From an uncultured Eggerthellaceae bacterium (GTDB lineage Bacteria; Actinomycetota; Coriobacteriia; Coriobacteriales; Eggerthellaceae), in contig CAKUFS010000014.1 of NCBI GenBank assembly GCA_934648845.1, positions 1-49,330 on the forward strand: 49,330 nucleotides of DNA. The letters run 5' to 3'. A program made the translations under genes and the position numbers. Numbering within the stretch: position 1 is the first letter of the stretch; the number at the start of each line of letters is the position of its first letter. Under the pieces are notes generated by a model. That model saw nothing but the letters and a program-made list of their open reading frames with translations. It ran no database searches and had not been told where the DNA came from. This document shows positions 34,406 through 43,597 of the stretch, piece after piece.

Positions 34406-35482
34406 ATGATGGCGCCCACACCTCAAACGAATGCCACGCTGGCGCAAATTGCTCAAGCGCTGCGTGAGCACGACAATTATATTATCGTGGGCCATGTAAG
34501 CCCTGATGGCGACTGCATTGGATCGCAGCTTGCGCTCAAGCATGCGTTGAACAGGCTGGGCAAGAAAGCGCAGTGCGTGCTGGCAACGGATGCATCGAGC
34601 GTCGATACGTCGTTGGGGTTCCTGCCGGGTGTGCATGATATGGTGCCGGCGGCTGAGCTGCTTGAGCAAGTGGCGGGCGTTTGCGAATCCGCGGCGCCTG
34701 CGGCAGCCGCAGATGCAGCTTCCCCAGCGACAGAACCGTGCGTTATTACGGTTGACGTGCCGAATCATGAGCGCATGGGTCAAGCTGCTGCAATGCTTCA
34801 CGAACGTGCGGGTTTTACAATCACCCTGGACCATCATGCGAACAAAGAAGCGATTTCAACGTTGAATTACGTTGACCCCGATGCGGCATCGAACACGCTC
34901 AATGTGTGGCAACTTATAGGAGAGCTGGGCGTTGACCGCTGCGGGGATGTTGCCCTGTGCGCATTTACGGGCTTGGTCACCGATACGGGGCGTTTCCAAT
35001 ACCAAAATGCTAATCCGTTTGCGTTCCGTTGCGCTGCAGAGATGCTGGAATGTGGCGCCGACCTGGAGCTGGTCTGCACGCAAATTTTCCAGCGCCGCAG
35101 CATTGCTTCTTTGCAGCTGGAGAATCGTGCTGTTGCGCGTATGGAGCTTCTTTTGGGTGGTGCGCTTGCTGTGACGTATGTCACGCTTGATGATTTCGCC
35201 TGCGTGGGCGCAACGAAAACCGATGCGGATAACATCGTGAACACTTTGCGCAGTATTGATGGCGTGCGCGTTGCTTGCGCGCTGCGCGAAACCGAGGAAA
35301 ACGTTCGCGGGAGCTTGCGTTCGAAAGACGGTACCGATATTGCCGTCTTTGCGTTTGAGCATGGCGGCGGCGGCCATAAAGCGGCGGCCGGCATGACGCT
35401 TGATGGTGCTGTTGCAGATGTGTTTGACCAGGTAAAAGAAGAATTGTGCTCATATTTGCAAGAGATGTGGAAGGAACAGTAG
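34406..35482 (+). CDS. nrnA: DHH/DHHA1 phosphoesterase (NrnA-like)
   Basis: 358 residues. NrnA-type enzymes degrade nanoRNA and may dephosphorylate pAp; some also cleave pApA. The DHH motifs are GHVSPDGDCIGSQLAL, VDVPN, TLDHHANKE and the C-terminal DHHA1 glycine motif GGGGHKAAAGMTL. An Ala-rich stretch (about residues 98-112) enlarges one loop. AAAGGA lies seven bases before the ATG. Position between rbfA and truB is the common arrangement in Gram-positives. Confidence 0.92.
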   Translation: MMAPTPQTNATLAQIAQALREHDNYIIVGHVSPDGDCIGSQLALKHALNRLGKKAQCVLATDASSVDTSLGFLPGVHDMVPAAELLEQVAGVCESAAPAAAADAASPATEPCVITVDVPNHERMGQAAAMLHERAGFTITLDHHANKEAISTLNYVDPDAASNTLNVWQLIGELGVDRCGDVALCAFTGLVTDTGRFQYQNANPFAFRCAAEMLECGADLELVCTQIFQRRSIASLQLENRAVARMELLLGGALAVTYVTLDDFACVGATKTDADNIVNTLRSIDGVRVACALRETEENVRGSLRSKDGTDIAVFAFEHGGGGHKAAAGMTLDGAVADVFDQVKEELCSYLQEMWKEQ

Positions 35483-35486
35483 TACG

Positions 35487-36506
35487 GTGAAACGGGGAGA
35501 ATCGGGCCTTTCGCTGGTGGTGGGCGTTGATAAGCCATGCGGAATGAGCTCGCATGACGTTGTTTCGCGCTGCCGCAGGATTTTCGGTGAGAAGCGCGTA
35601 GGGCATGCGGGTACTCTTGATCCGCAGGCATCAGGCGTTCTTATTGTGTGCGTTGGACCCGCGACCAGGCTTGATAAGTATCTTGTTGGTCACGATAAAA
35701 CGTATCTTGTTGATGTTGCGTTCGGCGCCGCTACGGAAACGGACGATAGGGAAGGTGCGGTTATCGAGCAAGCGGATGTTCCCGCGGTGGTGTTCGATCG
35801 AGAATTTGCCGCTTCGTACGTAAAGACGCTTTCCGGCAAGATCATGCAGGTTCCGCCGCTGTATTCCGCGCTTAAAAAGAATGGCAAGAAAGCGTGTGAT
35901 GAGGCGCGCAAGGGAAATGCGGTAGAGCTTGAGCCGCGCGCGGTTGAAATTTACGACGTTTCGTTCATTGACCTGTTGGCGCCCGATGAGACATGCCCTT
36001 ATGCGCGTTGGCGCTTGGAAGTGAGCGTTTCGAAGGGGACGTATATTCGCTCTTTCGCGCGTGATTTAGGCAGGTCGTTAGGTACGGTTGCCCACGTTGC
36101 CGAACTGCGCCGCACTCGTTCTGGCTGTCTTTCGGTGGACGATTGCGTGAGCCTTGAAACGTTAGAGCAGCTTTCTACGAAAAGCGCGCTTGATCCGCTG
36201 CCTCTTTTGGGGTATCGCTTTGCTTACGTTGACGATGCGGCTCATGCGCGTCTTGCGAACGGTAACGCGCTGTTGGCATCCCAGGTCAGCCTTATGGAAG
36301 AGCCGTGCGATGCCGTCCATCATCAGGGTGATTGTTGTTTTCCCACGTATCACGGAAGTACTGCGGCGCCAACCGAGGGCGAGTATATTTCTGTCGTCTA
36401 CGAAAACAAGCTTGCAGCGATTTATCGCTACAGCGGCACAGAAGCGAAATGGAAAGCTGATTGCGTGTTCAATCCTTCGGTCATGCGAAAGGGGAGGGAC
36501 TTATGA
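35487..36506 (+). CDS. truB: tRNA pseudouridine55 synthase
   Basis: 339 residues. TruB makes pseudouridine 55 in the T loop of tRNA. Seen are VDKPCGMSSHDVV, the catalytic Asp in VGHAGTLDPQASGVL, SGKIMQVPPLYSALKKNGKKA and VSKGTYIRSFARDLG. The C-terminus after about residue 235 is divergent and longer than in E. coli. GTG start four bases after nrnA. The end overlaps the ribF start by four bases (ATGA), so translation is coupled. Confidence 0.95.
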   Translation: MKRGESGLSLVVGVDKPCGMSSHDVVSRCRRIFGEKRVGHAGTLDPQASGVLIVCVGPATRLDKYLVGHDKTYLVDVAFGAATETDDREGAVIEQADVPAVVFDREFAASYVKTLSGKIMQVPPLYSALKKNGKKACDEARKGNAVELEPRAVEIYDVSFIDLLAPDETCPYARWRLEVSVSKGTYIRSFARDLGRSLGTVAHVAELRRTRSGCLSVDDCVSLETLEQLSTKSALDPLPLLGYRFAYVDDAAHARLANGNALLASQVSLMEEPCDAVHHQGDCCFPTYHGSTAAPTEGEYISVVYENKLAAIYRYSGTEAKWKADCVFNPSVMRKGRDL

Positions 36507-37426
36507 TTGTGGAAGTGGGCGGCGATTTCCGGGAATGTTGCGTACTTAAGGGGACGTCGTGTGCGTTTGGCGTATTCGACGGCGTGCATTTGGGACATCG
36601 CTTTATCATCGGAAAAGCCCTGGAAGATGCGCAGCGCAGGGAAGCTCCGAGCGCCATTATCACGTTCGCGCAAGATCCCGATGAAACGTTTCGCCCCGAC
36701 AAGCTGAAAAAGCTTATGTCAAACGATCACCGCCTTCGCGCGCTCGATGAACTCGGGGCAACGTATGTATTGGCACTGCCGGCAACCAGGGAGTTTTTCT
36801 CGCTTTCTCCGCTGGCATTCCTTGAGAGCGTTTTTGCGAACAACATTCCCGCTTCGCTTCATGTGGGAAACGATTTTCATTTCGGCGCGAAAGCACAGGG
36901 CAGCGTTGCGACCATGACCAGCTGGGGTGCTTTGCGTAGCATGGACGTACGTGGCTACGAGCTGTTCGCGCTTGATGGTGCGCCCATTACGGCAACGCGC
37001 ATTCGCGGATTGCTGGCAGCGTGCGATATTGTAGAGGCCAACAAGCTGCTCGGTGGTCCTTTTGCGCTGGAAGGGGTTGTTGAAAGCGGGCGTGGCGAAG
37101 GTCGCGACATGGGATTTCGAACGGCAAACGTCACCATTCCTTCAGATTTGTACTCGTTGGGCGAAGGTGTGTATGGCGCGTATGCGCAGACCGAAAATGG
37201 AAAGCGCTACAAAGCGGCTGTGTCAGTAGGGGGCGCTCCAACGTTCGGGGAAGCGGCGCACGCGAACGTGGAGGCACATATCCTTGACTTCAACGAGGAC
37301 ATTTATGGACAGCGTTTGCGCTTAGAGTTTGTGGTGTTTTTACGCCCTATGATAGTGTTTGAATCAACCGATGAGCTTATTCGCACGGTTATGGGCAACA
37401 TTCAGTGGTGTCGCGATAATTTATAG
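36503..37426 (+). CDS. ribF: Bifunctional riboflavin kinase/FAD synthetase
   Basis: 307 residues from ATG 36503, with GGGGAGGG just upstream. It turns riboflavin into FMN and then FAD. The N-terminal FAD synthetase half has SCAFGVFDGVHLGHR (HxGH-like nucleotidyl motif), LHVGNDFHFGAKAQG and ITATRIRGLLAACDI. The C-terminal kinase half has GRGEGRDMGFRTANV, GVYGAYAQ, and VSVGGAPTFG. Last gene of the rimP operon; 238 bp follow before hppA. Confidence 0.95.
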   Translation: MIVEVGGDFRECCVLKGTSCAFGVFDGVHLGHRFIIGKALEDAQRREAPSAIITFAQDPDETFRPDKLKKLMSNDHRLRALDELGATYVLALPATREFFSLSPLAFLESVFANNIPASLHVGNDFHFGAKAQGSVATMTSWGALRSMDVRGYELFALDGAPITATRIRGLLAACDIVEANKLLGGPFALEGVVESGRGEGRDMGFRTANVTIPSDLYSLGEGVYGAYAQTENGKRYKAAVSVGGAPTFGEAAHANVEAHILDFNEDIYGQRLRLEFVVFLRPMIVFESTDELIRTVMGNIQWCRDNL

Positions 37427-37592
37427 GACAGTTTGTCGCGCTCTTTAAGGGCGCCATTCGCTTTCCCCGTGTACCCGAAACGTTACTTTTTGATAAATTT
37501 TCTTCATCTTTGCAGCCTTTTGCCCTGTTTACGGTCAAAAAACAAAAGAAATGGCTTCAAAAATTCTACAAATTGACTAAAATAGACAGGCT

Positions 37593-37630
37593 ATTTCCCT
37601 TCGACTCAGAATGCCAGGCCGAAGGGAAAT
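37593..37630 (+). promoter_or_regulatory. Hairpin in the hppA leader
   Basis: ATTTCCCTTCG (37593-37603) and CGAAGGGAAAT (37620-37630) form a perfect 11-bp stem with a 16-nt loop, 35 bp before the hppA start. AT-rich DNA just upstream (37500-37590) probably holds the promoter, but I cannot fix its hexamers. Function unknown; an mRNA-stability or regulatory role is possible. Confidence 0.55.
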
Positions 37631-37664
37631 ACGAATCGTATTGGAACGTTAAAGGAGGAAATAG

Positions 37665-39809
37665 GTGAGTGCTTATATAGCAATTATGGCCCCCATCTGT
37701 GCCGTTATTGGCATTTGCGTGGCCGCTTACCTGGGCTCTTGGGTTCTGAAGCAGGATCCGGGCGCCGAAAAAATGAACAGCATTTCGCTGAAAATCCAGA
37801 AGGGCGCTAAGGCCTTCTTGATGAGCGAATACAAGCTGCTCATCGTCTTTATGGTCATCGTTGCTGTGGTTATGGCCGTTGCCCTGTCCATCCCCACCGC
37901 TTTGGCCTTCATTACGGGCGGCGTTTTGTCCGCTGCTGCTGGTTACGTGGGCATGCACGTTGCAACGCGCGCTAACACCCGCACCGCTCATGCAGCTGAA
38001 GAGTCTGTTGCCAAGGCTCTGAACGTGAGCTTCAAGTCTGGTTTGACCATGGGCCTGTGCGTTGCTTCGTTCGCATTGCTCGGTCTTTCCCTGTGGCTCA
38101 TTGCTTTGGTGTACAGCATTTTGTTCGGCCTGGACACTGCTGCTATCACCACGAATCTGATGGTCACGCTGCATGACAACATCGGCATGGTCGAAGGCTT
38201 CGCTACCGGTGCTTCTGCGGTTGCTCTGTTTGCTCGTGTTGGCGGCGGTATTTACACCAAGGCTGCTGACGTAGGCGCTGACCTGGTTGGCAAAGTTGAA
38301 GCTGGTATTCCTGAAGACGACCCCCGCAACCCTGCTACCATCGCCGACAACGTAGGCGACAACGTAGGCGACGTTGCTGGTATGGGCGCCGACCTGTTTG
38401 AGTCCTACACGGGCTCCATCCTGGCTCCCATCATCTTGGCTGCTACGCTGGGTGCTTTGGGCGGTTACTTCGTGGGCGGCGACATGCTGTGGGCAATTCT
38501 TGCTCCTATCATGATCAGCTCTTGCGGTATTATCACGTCCATTATCGGTCTGTTCGCCGTTCGCACCAAGGAAGGTGGCGAGCTGCACAAGGCTCTGAAC
38601 CGTGGTACGTATGTTGCTGCTCTTATTGAGATCTGCATCATTTTCATCATGTTCTTCATCTGGAACAATCAGTCCACCGAGGCTCAGCCGCTCTACCTGT
38701 TCGGCTCTGTTATCTGCGGTTTGGTTGCCGGCCTTGCTATTGGCAAGATCACCGAGTACTTCTGCTCCGACAAGTACAAGCCTGTTCATAGGATTGCCGA
38801 GTCCGCTGAGACGGGCGCTGCAACCGTTATCATTGAGGGCCTGGGCACCGGTATGAAATCCACCATCGCTCCTATCGTATTGTTGGCTTTTGCCATCATC
38901 GGCGCATTTGCGTTCGGCAACATGGCATTCCCCAACGCCACGGGCGAAGGCATTGCTGTTGGTCTGTACGGCGTTGGCCTGGCTGCTACCGGCATGCTGT
39001 CCAACACCGCTATCACCATCGGTGTTGACGCATACGGCCCCGTTGCCGACAACGCGGGCGGCATTGCTGAAATGGCTGGTCTGCCCGAGGAAATCCGCGA
39101 GCGCACTGACTCTTTGGACGCTGTAGGTAACACCACCGCTGCTATTGCGAAGGGTTTCGCCATCAGCTCCGCTGGTTTGGCTGCAATTTCCCTGTTTGTG
39201 TCCTATCAGGCAACCATGAGCCATATGCTCCCCGGTTTCAGCCTGACGCTGACGAACCCCATCATTGTTGCCGGTATCTTCATTGGCGCTATGATGCCGT
39301 TCATGTTTGCCGCTTTGACCATGGGCGCTGTTTCCCGTGCTGCCCATGCCATGGTTGAGGAAGTTCGTCGTCAGTTCCGCGAGATTCCCGGCATCATGGA
39401 GTACAAGAACGAGCCCGAGTACGATAAGTGCGTTGGTATCTCCACCACGTCTGCTCTGCATGAAATGATGCTTCCGGGCATTATGGCCGTTGTTGTGCCT
39501 ATCGTTATCGGCTGCTTCAGCCCCGAAATGCTGGGTGGCTTCCTGGCTGGCGCCGTTGCAACCGGTATGCTTTTGGCTATGTTCATGTCCAACGCTGGTG
39601 GCGCTTGGGACAATGCCAAGAAGTACATTGAGCAGGGTAACCATGGCGGCAAGGGCTCCGAGGCTCACAAGGCTGCTGTTGTTGGCGATACCGTTGGCGA
39701 CCCGTTCAAGGATACGTCTGGTCCTTCTATGAACATCCTGATCAACCTGATGACCATCATCGCGTTGACGTTCAGTCCGCTGTTCATTGCGGTTCAGAAC
39801 TTGCTGTAA
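37665..39809 (+). CDS. hppA: Membrane-bound ion-translocating pyrophosphatase
   Basis: 714 residues with about 16 membrane segments. It couples pyrophosphate hydrolysis to H+ or Na+ export. The active-site signature DNVGDNVGDVAGMGADLFES starts at D228, and the second acidic cluster DAYGPVADNAGGIAEM and GDTVGDPFKDTSGPS are intact. In GNTTAAIAKG (488-497) the key positions are Ala492 and Ala495 rather than Lys/Thr, which in this family indicates the K+-dependent class. H+ versus Na+ cannot be decided. Start GTG after AAAGGAGG at six bases. Codon choice looks highly optimised, suggesting strong expression. Confidence 0.96.
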   Translation: MSAYIAIMAPICAVIGICVAAYLGSWVLKQDPGAEKMNSISLKIQKGAKAFLMSEYKLLIVFMVIVAVVMAVALSIPTALAFITGGVLSAAAGYVGMHVATRANTRTAHAAEESVAKALNVSFKSGLTMGLCVASFALLGLSLWLIALVYSILFGLDTAAITTNLMVTLHDNIGMVEGFATGASAVALFARVGGGIYTKAADVGADLVGKVEAGIPEDDPRNPATIADNVGDNVGDVAGMGADLFESYTGSILAPIILAATLGALGGYFVGGDMLWAILAPIMISSCGIITSIIGLFAVRTKEGGELHKALNRGTYVAALIEICIIFIMFFIWNNQSTEAQPLYLFGSVICGLVAGLAIGKITEYFCSDKYKPVHRIAESAETGAATVIIEGLGTGMKSTIAPIVLLAFAIIGAFAFGNMAFPNATGEGIAVGLYGVGLAATGMLSNTAITIGVDAYGPVADNAGGIAEMAGLPEEIRERTDSLDAVGNTTAAIAKGFAISSAGLAAISLFVSYQATMSHMLPGFSLTLTNPIIVAGIFIGAMMPFMFAALTMGAVSRAAHAMVEEVRRQFREIPGIMEYKNEPEYDKCVGISTTSALHEMMLPGIMAVVVPIVIGCFSPEMLGGFLAGAVATGMLLAMFMSNAGGAWDNAKKYIEQGNHGGKGSEAHKAAVVGDTVGDPFKDTSGPSMNILINLMTIIALTFSPLFIAVQNLL

Positions 39810-39842
39810 TTGCGTTTTAGCAATAGAGTGGCATTCGAAAAG

Positions 39843-39872
39843 ATGCGCCGGCTTATTGTCGGCGCATTTTTT
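39843..39872 (+). terminator. Rho-independent terminator of hppA
   Basis: ATGCGCCG (39843-39850) and CGGCGCAT (39860-39867) with a 9-nt loop, followed by a run of six T. Confidence 0.92.
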
Positions 39873-39991
39873 ATGTCTTGGGCACGGTCTTTTCATGCGC
39901 GCTTTCGTTACGCACGACACGTTGTGGGCGTGCGGTTTCTGAGAAACGAGTATACTTGCAGGAAAGAAATCCCACGGGAAAGGACAAGGCT

Positions 39992-41053
39992 ATGGCAAGC
40001 GAGCTGCATATGGAAAACCTTCCGCGCACATTGGAGCTTATGTATCGCGATGACAAAGCCTCTTTGCGTTTCATTGACCAGCGTCTTTTGCCAGGTGAGC
40101 TGAAAGTTTCCGAGACAACGCAGTGGCGCGAAGTCATTGATGCCATCAAGACGCTTGCCGTGCGCGGTGCTCCCGCTATCGGTATCGCCGGAGCCGCCGC
40201 AGTGGCGCTTTGGCTTGAAAACGATGCCGTGGTGGTTGATGAAGATGATTTCACACAGGCGCTTGATATTGTTGCGCGCGAAGTGACTGATGCGCGACCG
40301 ACCGCGGTAAACCTTACGTGGGCGGTTGATAAAACAGTTGTGTATATCCATGAGCAGCTTGATGGCGGTGCTCCGCTTGAAGAAATGGGATTGAATGCAT
40401 GCACGTATGTGCAGCAATTGGCGGCCGATGATGAGCGGATCAATCGTGCCATTGGTGAAAACGGCGCTCCGCTTATTCTCGATAACGCCTGCATTCTTAC
40501 GCATTGCAATGCAGGAAGCCTTGCCACGGCGTTTTACGGAACGGCGCTTGGTGTTATTTATGCCGCCGCAGAGCAGGGTCGCGTGCAAAAAGTGTTCGCC
40601 GACGAAACGCGTCCGGTGGGCCAGGGTGCGCGCCTGACGGTGTGGGAATTAGCGCAAGCGGGCGTGAATGTGACGTTGAACTGCGATAACATGGCAGCAA
40701 CGCTTATGGCGCAAGGCAAGATTGACTGCGTGATTGTGGGTGCCGATCGTATTGCGCGCAATGGGGACACAGCAAATAAGATTGGCACGTATGGACTTGC
40801 TGTTTTGGCGCAGTATCACAAGATTCCGTTTTATGTTGCGGCTCCTTTATCCACGTTTGATTTCTCCCTTGAAACAGGGGCGGAAATTCCTATTGAGCAG
40901 CGTGCTGCTGCCGAAGTTCTTCCGCAGCCTATTGAAGGAGTTGAGGTTTATAATCCGGCGTTCGATGTGACGCCGGGCGAACTTGTTACGGCTTTTATTA
41001 CAGAACAGGGTGTTTACCAGGCAAAAGACCTTGCAAAGCTTGCGCGTTCGTAG
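39992..41053 (+). CDS. mtnA: S-methyl-5-thioribose-1-phosphate isomerase
   Basis: 353 residues, related to eIF2B-alpha. It isomerises methylthioribose-1-phosphate to the ribulose form in methionine salvage. Landmarks are VRGAPAIGIAGA near residue 56, the catalytic Cys in ILTHCNAGSLAT, DETRPVGQGARLT and IVGADRIARNGDTANKIGTY. AAAGGACAAGG precedes ATG 39992. No other salvage genes are adjacent; dgt follows after 96 bp. Related ribose-1,5-bisphosphate isomerases differ in the Cys/Asp context, so mtnA is preferred. Confidence 0.93.
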   Translation: MASELHMENLPRTLELMYRDDKASLRFIDQRLLPGELKVSETTQWREVIDAIKTLAVRGAPAIGIAGAAAVALWLENDAVVVDEDDFTQALDIVAREVTDARPTAVNLTWAVDKTVVYIHEQLDGGAPLEEMGLNACTYVQQLAADDERINRAIGENGAPLILDNACILTHCNAGSLATAFYGTALGVIYAAAEQGRVQKVFADETRPVGQGARLTVWELAQAGVNVTLNCDNMAATLMAQGKIDCVIVGADRIARNGDTANKIGTYGLAVLAQYHKIPFYVAAPLSTFDFSLETGAEIPIEQRAAAEVLPQPIEGVEVYNPAFDVTPGELVTAFITEQGVYQAKDLAKLARS

Positions 41054-41149
41054 TCGAAAAGTCGCCTTGCCTGCAGCGAGGTGGCGTGCGTAAAGCGCAA
41101 CGTGTTGCTTGAAGATCGGCATCACAACAGAAGAAAGGAAGCGGTATCC

Positions 41150-42190
41150 GTGGAAGTGATAACGGGAGATGCGTATTCAGAAGAACGCAGCGGTTTTCTT
41201 TCGCCCGAGGCTGTTCCGTTGATGCCGTCGCGCGATTCTGCTTATGCGTTTCATGCCGACTTGCTGCGCAATCCCTTCCAGAAAGATCGCGATAAAATTC
41301 TGCATTCGAAAAGTTTTCGACGTCTATCGCACAAGACGCAAGTGTTCTTGGCGGTTGAAGGCGACCATTTCCGCACGCGCCTTACGCACACGCTTGAAGT
41401 TGCGCAGATTGCTCGCACGATTGCCCGTGGATTGGGGCTCAACGAGGATTTGACGGAAGCTATTGCGCTTGGTCACGATTTAGGTCATACGCCGTTTGGT
41501 CATGCGGGCGAAGATGCGCTGCGCCATTGCATTGCCGGTACGTTGCGCATTGATCCTGCATCTGACCAGGTAAACGACTTGTACCGTCACAATGAGCAGA
41601 GTGTGCGTGTGGTGGAGGTCATTGAGAACGGTGGCAAGGGCTTATCGCTTACGCCAGAAACGCGTAACGGAATTTTATGCCACACGGGCGAGAAGCCTGC
41701 AAAAACGCTTGAAGGACGCATTGTGGCAACGGCCGATCGCATTGCGTATGTGAATCACGATATCGACGATGCGATTCGTGCGGGATTCCTTTCCGAGAAC
41801 ATGCTTCCGGATTCCACGAAAAGCGTTTTAGGCACGAATCATGCTCAACGTATTGAAACGCTTGTGGAGAATATGGTTATCACAAGCGCTCAAACAGGGG
41901 ATATTGGTTTGAGCGAGCCAGTGAGTGCGGCAATGACCGAACTCCGGGCGTTTTTGTTCCGCTGCGTTTATCAATCCGATGCAGTGAATCACGAGGTTGA
42001 TAAAGCGCGCCGCCTTATGAAGTGCCTCTATGGTTACTATTTGCAGCACCCGCAAGACATTCCTGCGGAGTACCGCGCCATTTCGCAGGGAAACGATATT
42101 CGTGCTGTTGTTGACTACCTTTCTGGCATGACCGATCGCTATGCCATTTCCTGCTTCGAAGAGCTCTTCACGCCCCGCTCTTTGGGCTGA
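41150..42190 (+). CDS. dgt: Deoxyguanosinetriphosphate triphosphohydrolase-like HD-domain protein
   Basis: 346 residues from GTG 41150, after AAAGGAAG. It probably hydrolyses dNTPs to nucleoside and triphosphate. HD-domain metal ligands: H in RLTHTLEVAQ, HD in LGHDLGHTPFGHAGEDAL, and the later D in RIVATADRIAYVNHDIDDA. SKSFRRLSHKTQVF before the HD is typical of Dgt. The length matches the shorter Gram-positive type 2 group. The stop lies one base before a GTTAAAAAG hairpin repeat, which may help termination. Confidence 0.92.
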   Translation: MEVITGDAYSEERSGFLSPEAVPLMPSRDSAYAFHADLLRNPFQKDRDKILHSKSFRRLSHKTQVFLAVEGDHFRTRLTHTLEVAQIARTIARGLGLNEDLTEAIALGHDLGHTPFGHAGEDALRHCIAGTLRIDPASDQVNDLYRHNEQSVRVVEVIENGGKGLSLTPETRNGILCHTGEKPAKTLEGRIVATADRIAYVNHDIDDAIRAGFLSENMLPDSTKSVLGTNHAQRIETLVENMVITSAQTGDIGLSEPVSAAMTELRAFLFRCVYQSDAVNHEVDKARRLMKCLYGYYLQHPQDIPAEYRAISQGNDIRAVVDYLSGMTDRYAISCFEELFTPRSLG

Positions 42191-42191
42191 T

Positions 42192-42218
42192 GTTAAAAAG
42201 TGACGGGGTCTTTTTAAC
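42192..42218. repeat. GTTAAAAAG hairpin repeat, copy 2
   Basis: Arms GTTAAAAAG/CTTTTTAAC with loop TGACGGGGT; differs by one base from the copy at 20830-20856. It begins one base after the dgt stop. Confidence 0.93.
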
Positions 42219-42359
42219 ATCTATGATTAATTGAACTGGGAGACGAAGCCCGTGTATGCATAATCAGGGCGAAAAGTCGTGTGCTTTTTTGCGTACAGCC
42301 AGGCGTTCCGGTATGTCCTGTCCGTTTGTGTTAAAAACCTACCGCCGCTTTTTGAAGGG

Positions 42360-42387
42360 TGGAAATAATTCGCAAAGCGTCTATAAT
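42360..42387 (+). promoter_or_regulatory. Promoter of azlC giving a leaderless or near-leaderless mRNA
   Basis: TGGAAA (42360-42365), a 16-bp spacer, and a perfect TATAAT (42382-42387). The azlC GTG begins only nine bases after the -10, where transcription would be expected to start, and no ribosome-binding site is present. Confidence 0.65.
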
Positions 42388-42395
42388 GCCAATTC

Positions 42396-43214
42396 GTGTC
42401 TAAATCGGTCTACATAAAACAAGCATTCGAAGCAGCGTTGCCTATCATGTTGGGTTACGTTGCCATTGGCATACCCTGCGGTATTTTGAATGCATCAATC
42501 GGTCTGAGCGTTCTGCAAGTTTTCTTGCTTTCGGTACTGTTTTATTCGGGTGCGGGGCAGTTCATGCTTCCGAATATGTACCTTGCCGGTGCGCCGCTGG
42601 CATCTATCATTGCAAGCATTTCTTTAGTGAACTCGCGTCAGATGCTGTACTCGGCATCGTTTGCGCCGTTTTGCGACAAAGAGCGGAAACGGTTGACGTT
42701 TCTGTTCGGCGCAACCGTTACCGACGAATCGTTTGGCGTGAATACCGAAAAGTTCGAAGAAGGCAATTGGTCGGTTAAGCACGCACTTTGGGTGAACATC
42801 TTTTCCTGTGCGTCGTGGACGGTTTCGAATTCTTTGGGCGTGATCATCGGCGGTTTGATCAACATTCCTTTGGCGGTAGCGTCGTTTGCTATGACGTCCA
42901 TTTTCGTCTGCCTTATGTGTTCCCAGAAGATATGTATTGAAAACATTGTCGCTATTATTTTTGCCATAGCTGGCGTGTATGTATGCAAATGCGTTGGCCT
43001 TACGGGTCCGGCAATTCTTCTGGGTGCAATTATTGGTGTGGCTGCGGCGTTTGGAACAAGCATCTTGAAGGAAAAAGCTGCCGATAAAACCGCGAATGAT
43101 TCAACTATCACCGGTTCGGTCAACGCTAAGCCCGCTAAAGCGCCCTCGAATCAGGACACGTCCCTGAGCAGCACTCTTTCTGCGCCTGTTTGCTCAAGTG
43201 AGATGGGTAAATAA
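42396..43214 (+). CDS. azlC: AzlC family branched-chain amino acid exporter, large subunit
   Basis: 272 residues. AzlC with AzlD exports branched-chain and related amino acids across the membrane. There are about six hydrophobic segments. The family features FEAALPIMLGYVAIGIPCGI at the N-terminus, VLFYSGAGQFM and NSRQMLYSASFAPF are clear. A polar C-terminal tail of about 45 residues (Ser/Ala/Lys-rich) extends beyond the usual end. The GTG start has no Shine-Dalgarno and lies right behind a TATAAT box. azlD starts one base after the stop. Confidence 0.9.
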   Translation: MSKSVYIKQAFEAALPIMLGYVAIGIPCGILNASIGLSVLQVFLLSVLFYSGAGQFMLPNMYLAGAPLASIIASISLVNSRQMLYSASFAPFCDKERKRLTFLFGATVTDESFGVNTEKFEEGNWSVKHALWVNIFSCASWTVSNSLGVIIGGLINIPLAVASFAMTSIFVCLMCSQKICIENIVAIIFAIAGVYVCKCVGLTGPAILLGAIIGVAAAFGTSILKEKAADKTANDSTITGSVNAKPAKAPSNQDTSLSSTLSAPVCSSEMGK

Positions 43215-43215
43215 C

Positions 43216-43548
43216 ATGCAAATGGGTTTTGACGAATTTATTATTATCTTCGCATGTTGTTTTGTGACCATGCTCATATGTCGTTGTGCACCGTTGATGA
43301 TGCTGAAGGGCAGAAAGCTTCCTGAGAAAGTCGAGCGCGCGCTGGGCTTCATCCCTCCGGCCGCTTTTGCTGCGTTGGTTGCGAACGATCTTTTGAATCC
43401 GGGCATGTTTGATGCGGGCGTGTGGCCTGCGATTGCGCCGATTCTTGCCGCGCTTATTGTGGTGATGGTCGCTCGTTTGACAAAATCTCTTTTGTGGTGC
43501 GCTCTTGCTGGCTGCGCCGCATATGCATTCTTGCTTTATGCGTTGTAG
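43216..43548 (+). CDS. azlD: AzlD family transporter small subunit
   Basis: 110 residues with about three to four membrane helices. MLICRCAPLMMLKGRKLPEKVERALGFIPPAAFAALVANDLL is the AzlD signature region. It starts one base after azlC; a GTG at 43198 overlapping azlC is an alternative. The IS1595-like element starts eight bases after its stop, so the insertion just missed the gene. Confidence 0.9.
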   Translation: MQMGFDEFIIIFACCFVTMLICRCAPLMMLKGRKLPEKVERALGFIPPAAFAALVANDLLNPGMFDAGVWPAIAPILAALIVVMVARLTKSLLWCALAGCAAYAFLLYAL

Positions 43549-43597
43549 TTAAAAAATTTTCTAACAGTCTAGAAGTATGGTGGTCCCATATGCCCAT

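Noticed and set aside
37566..39920. A 784-residue open frame on the minus strand opposite hppA
   Set aside because: It is the complement of a strongly biased, membrane-protein gene; the translation is His/Asn/Gln-rich without any domain, and hppA has a clear ribosome site and motifs.
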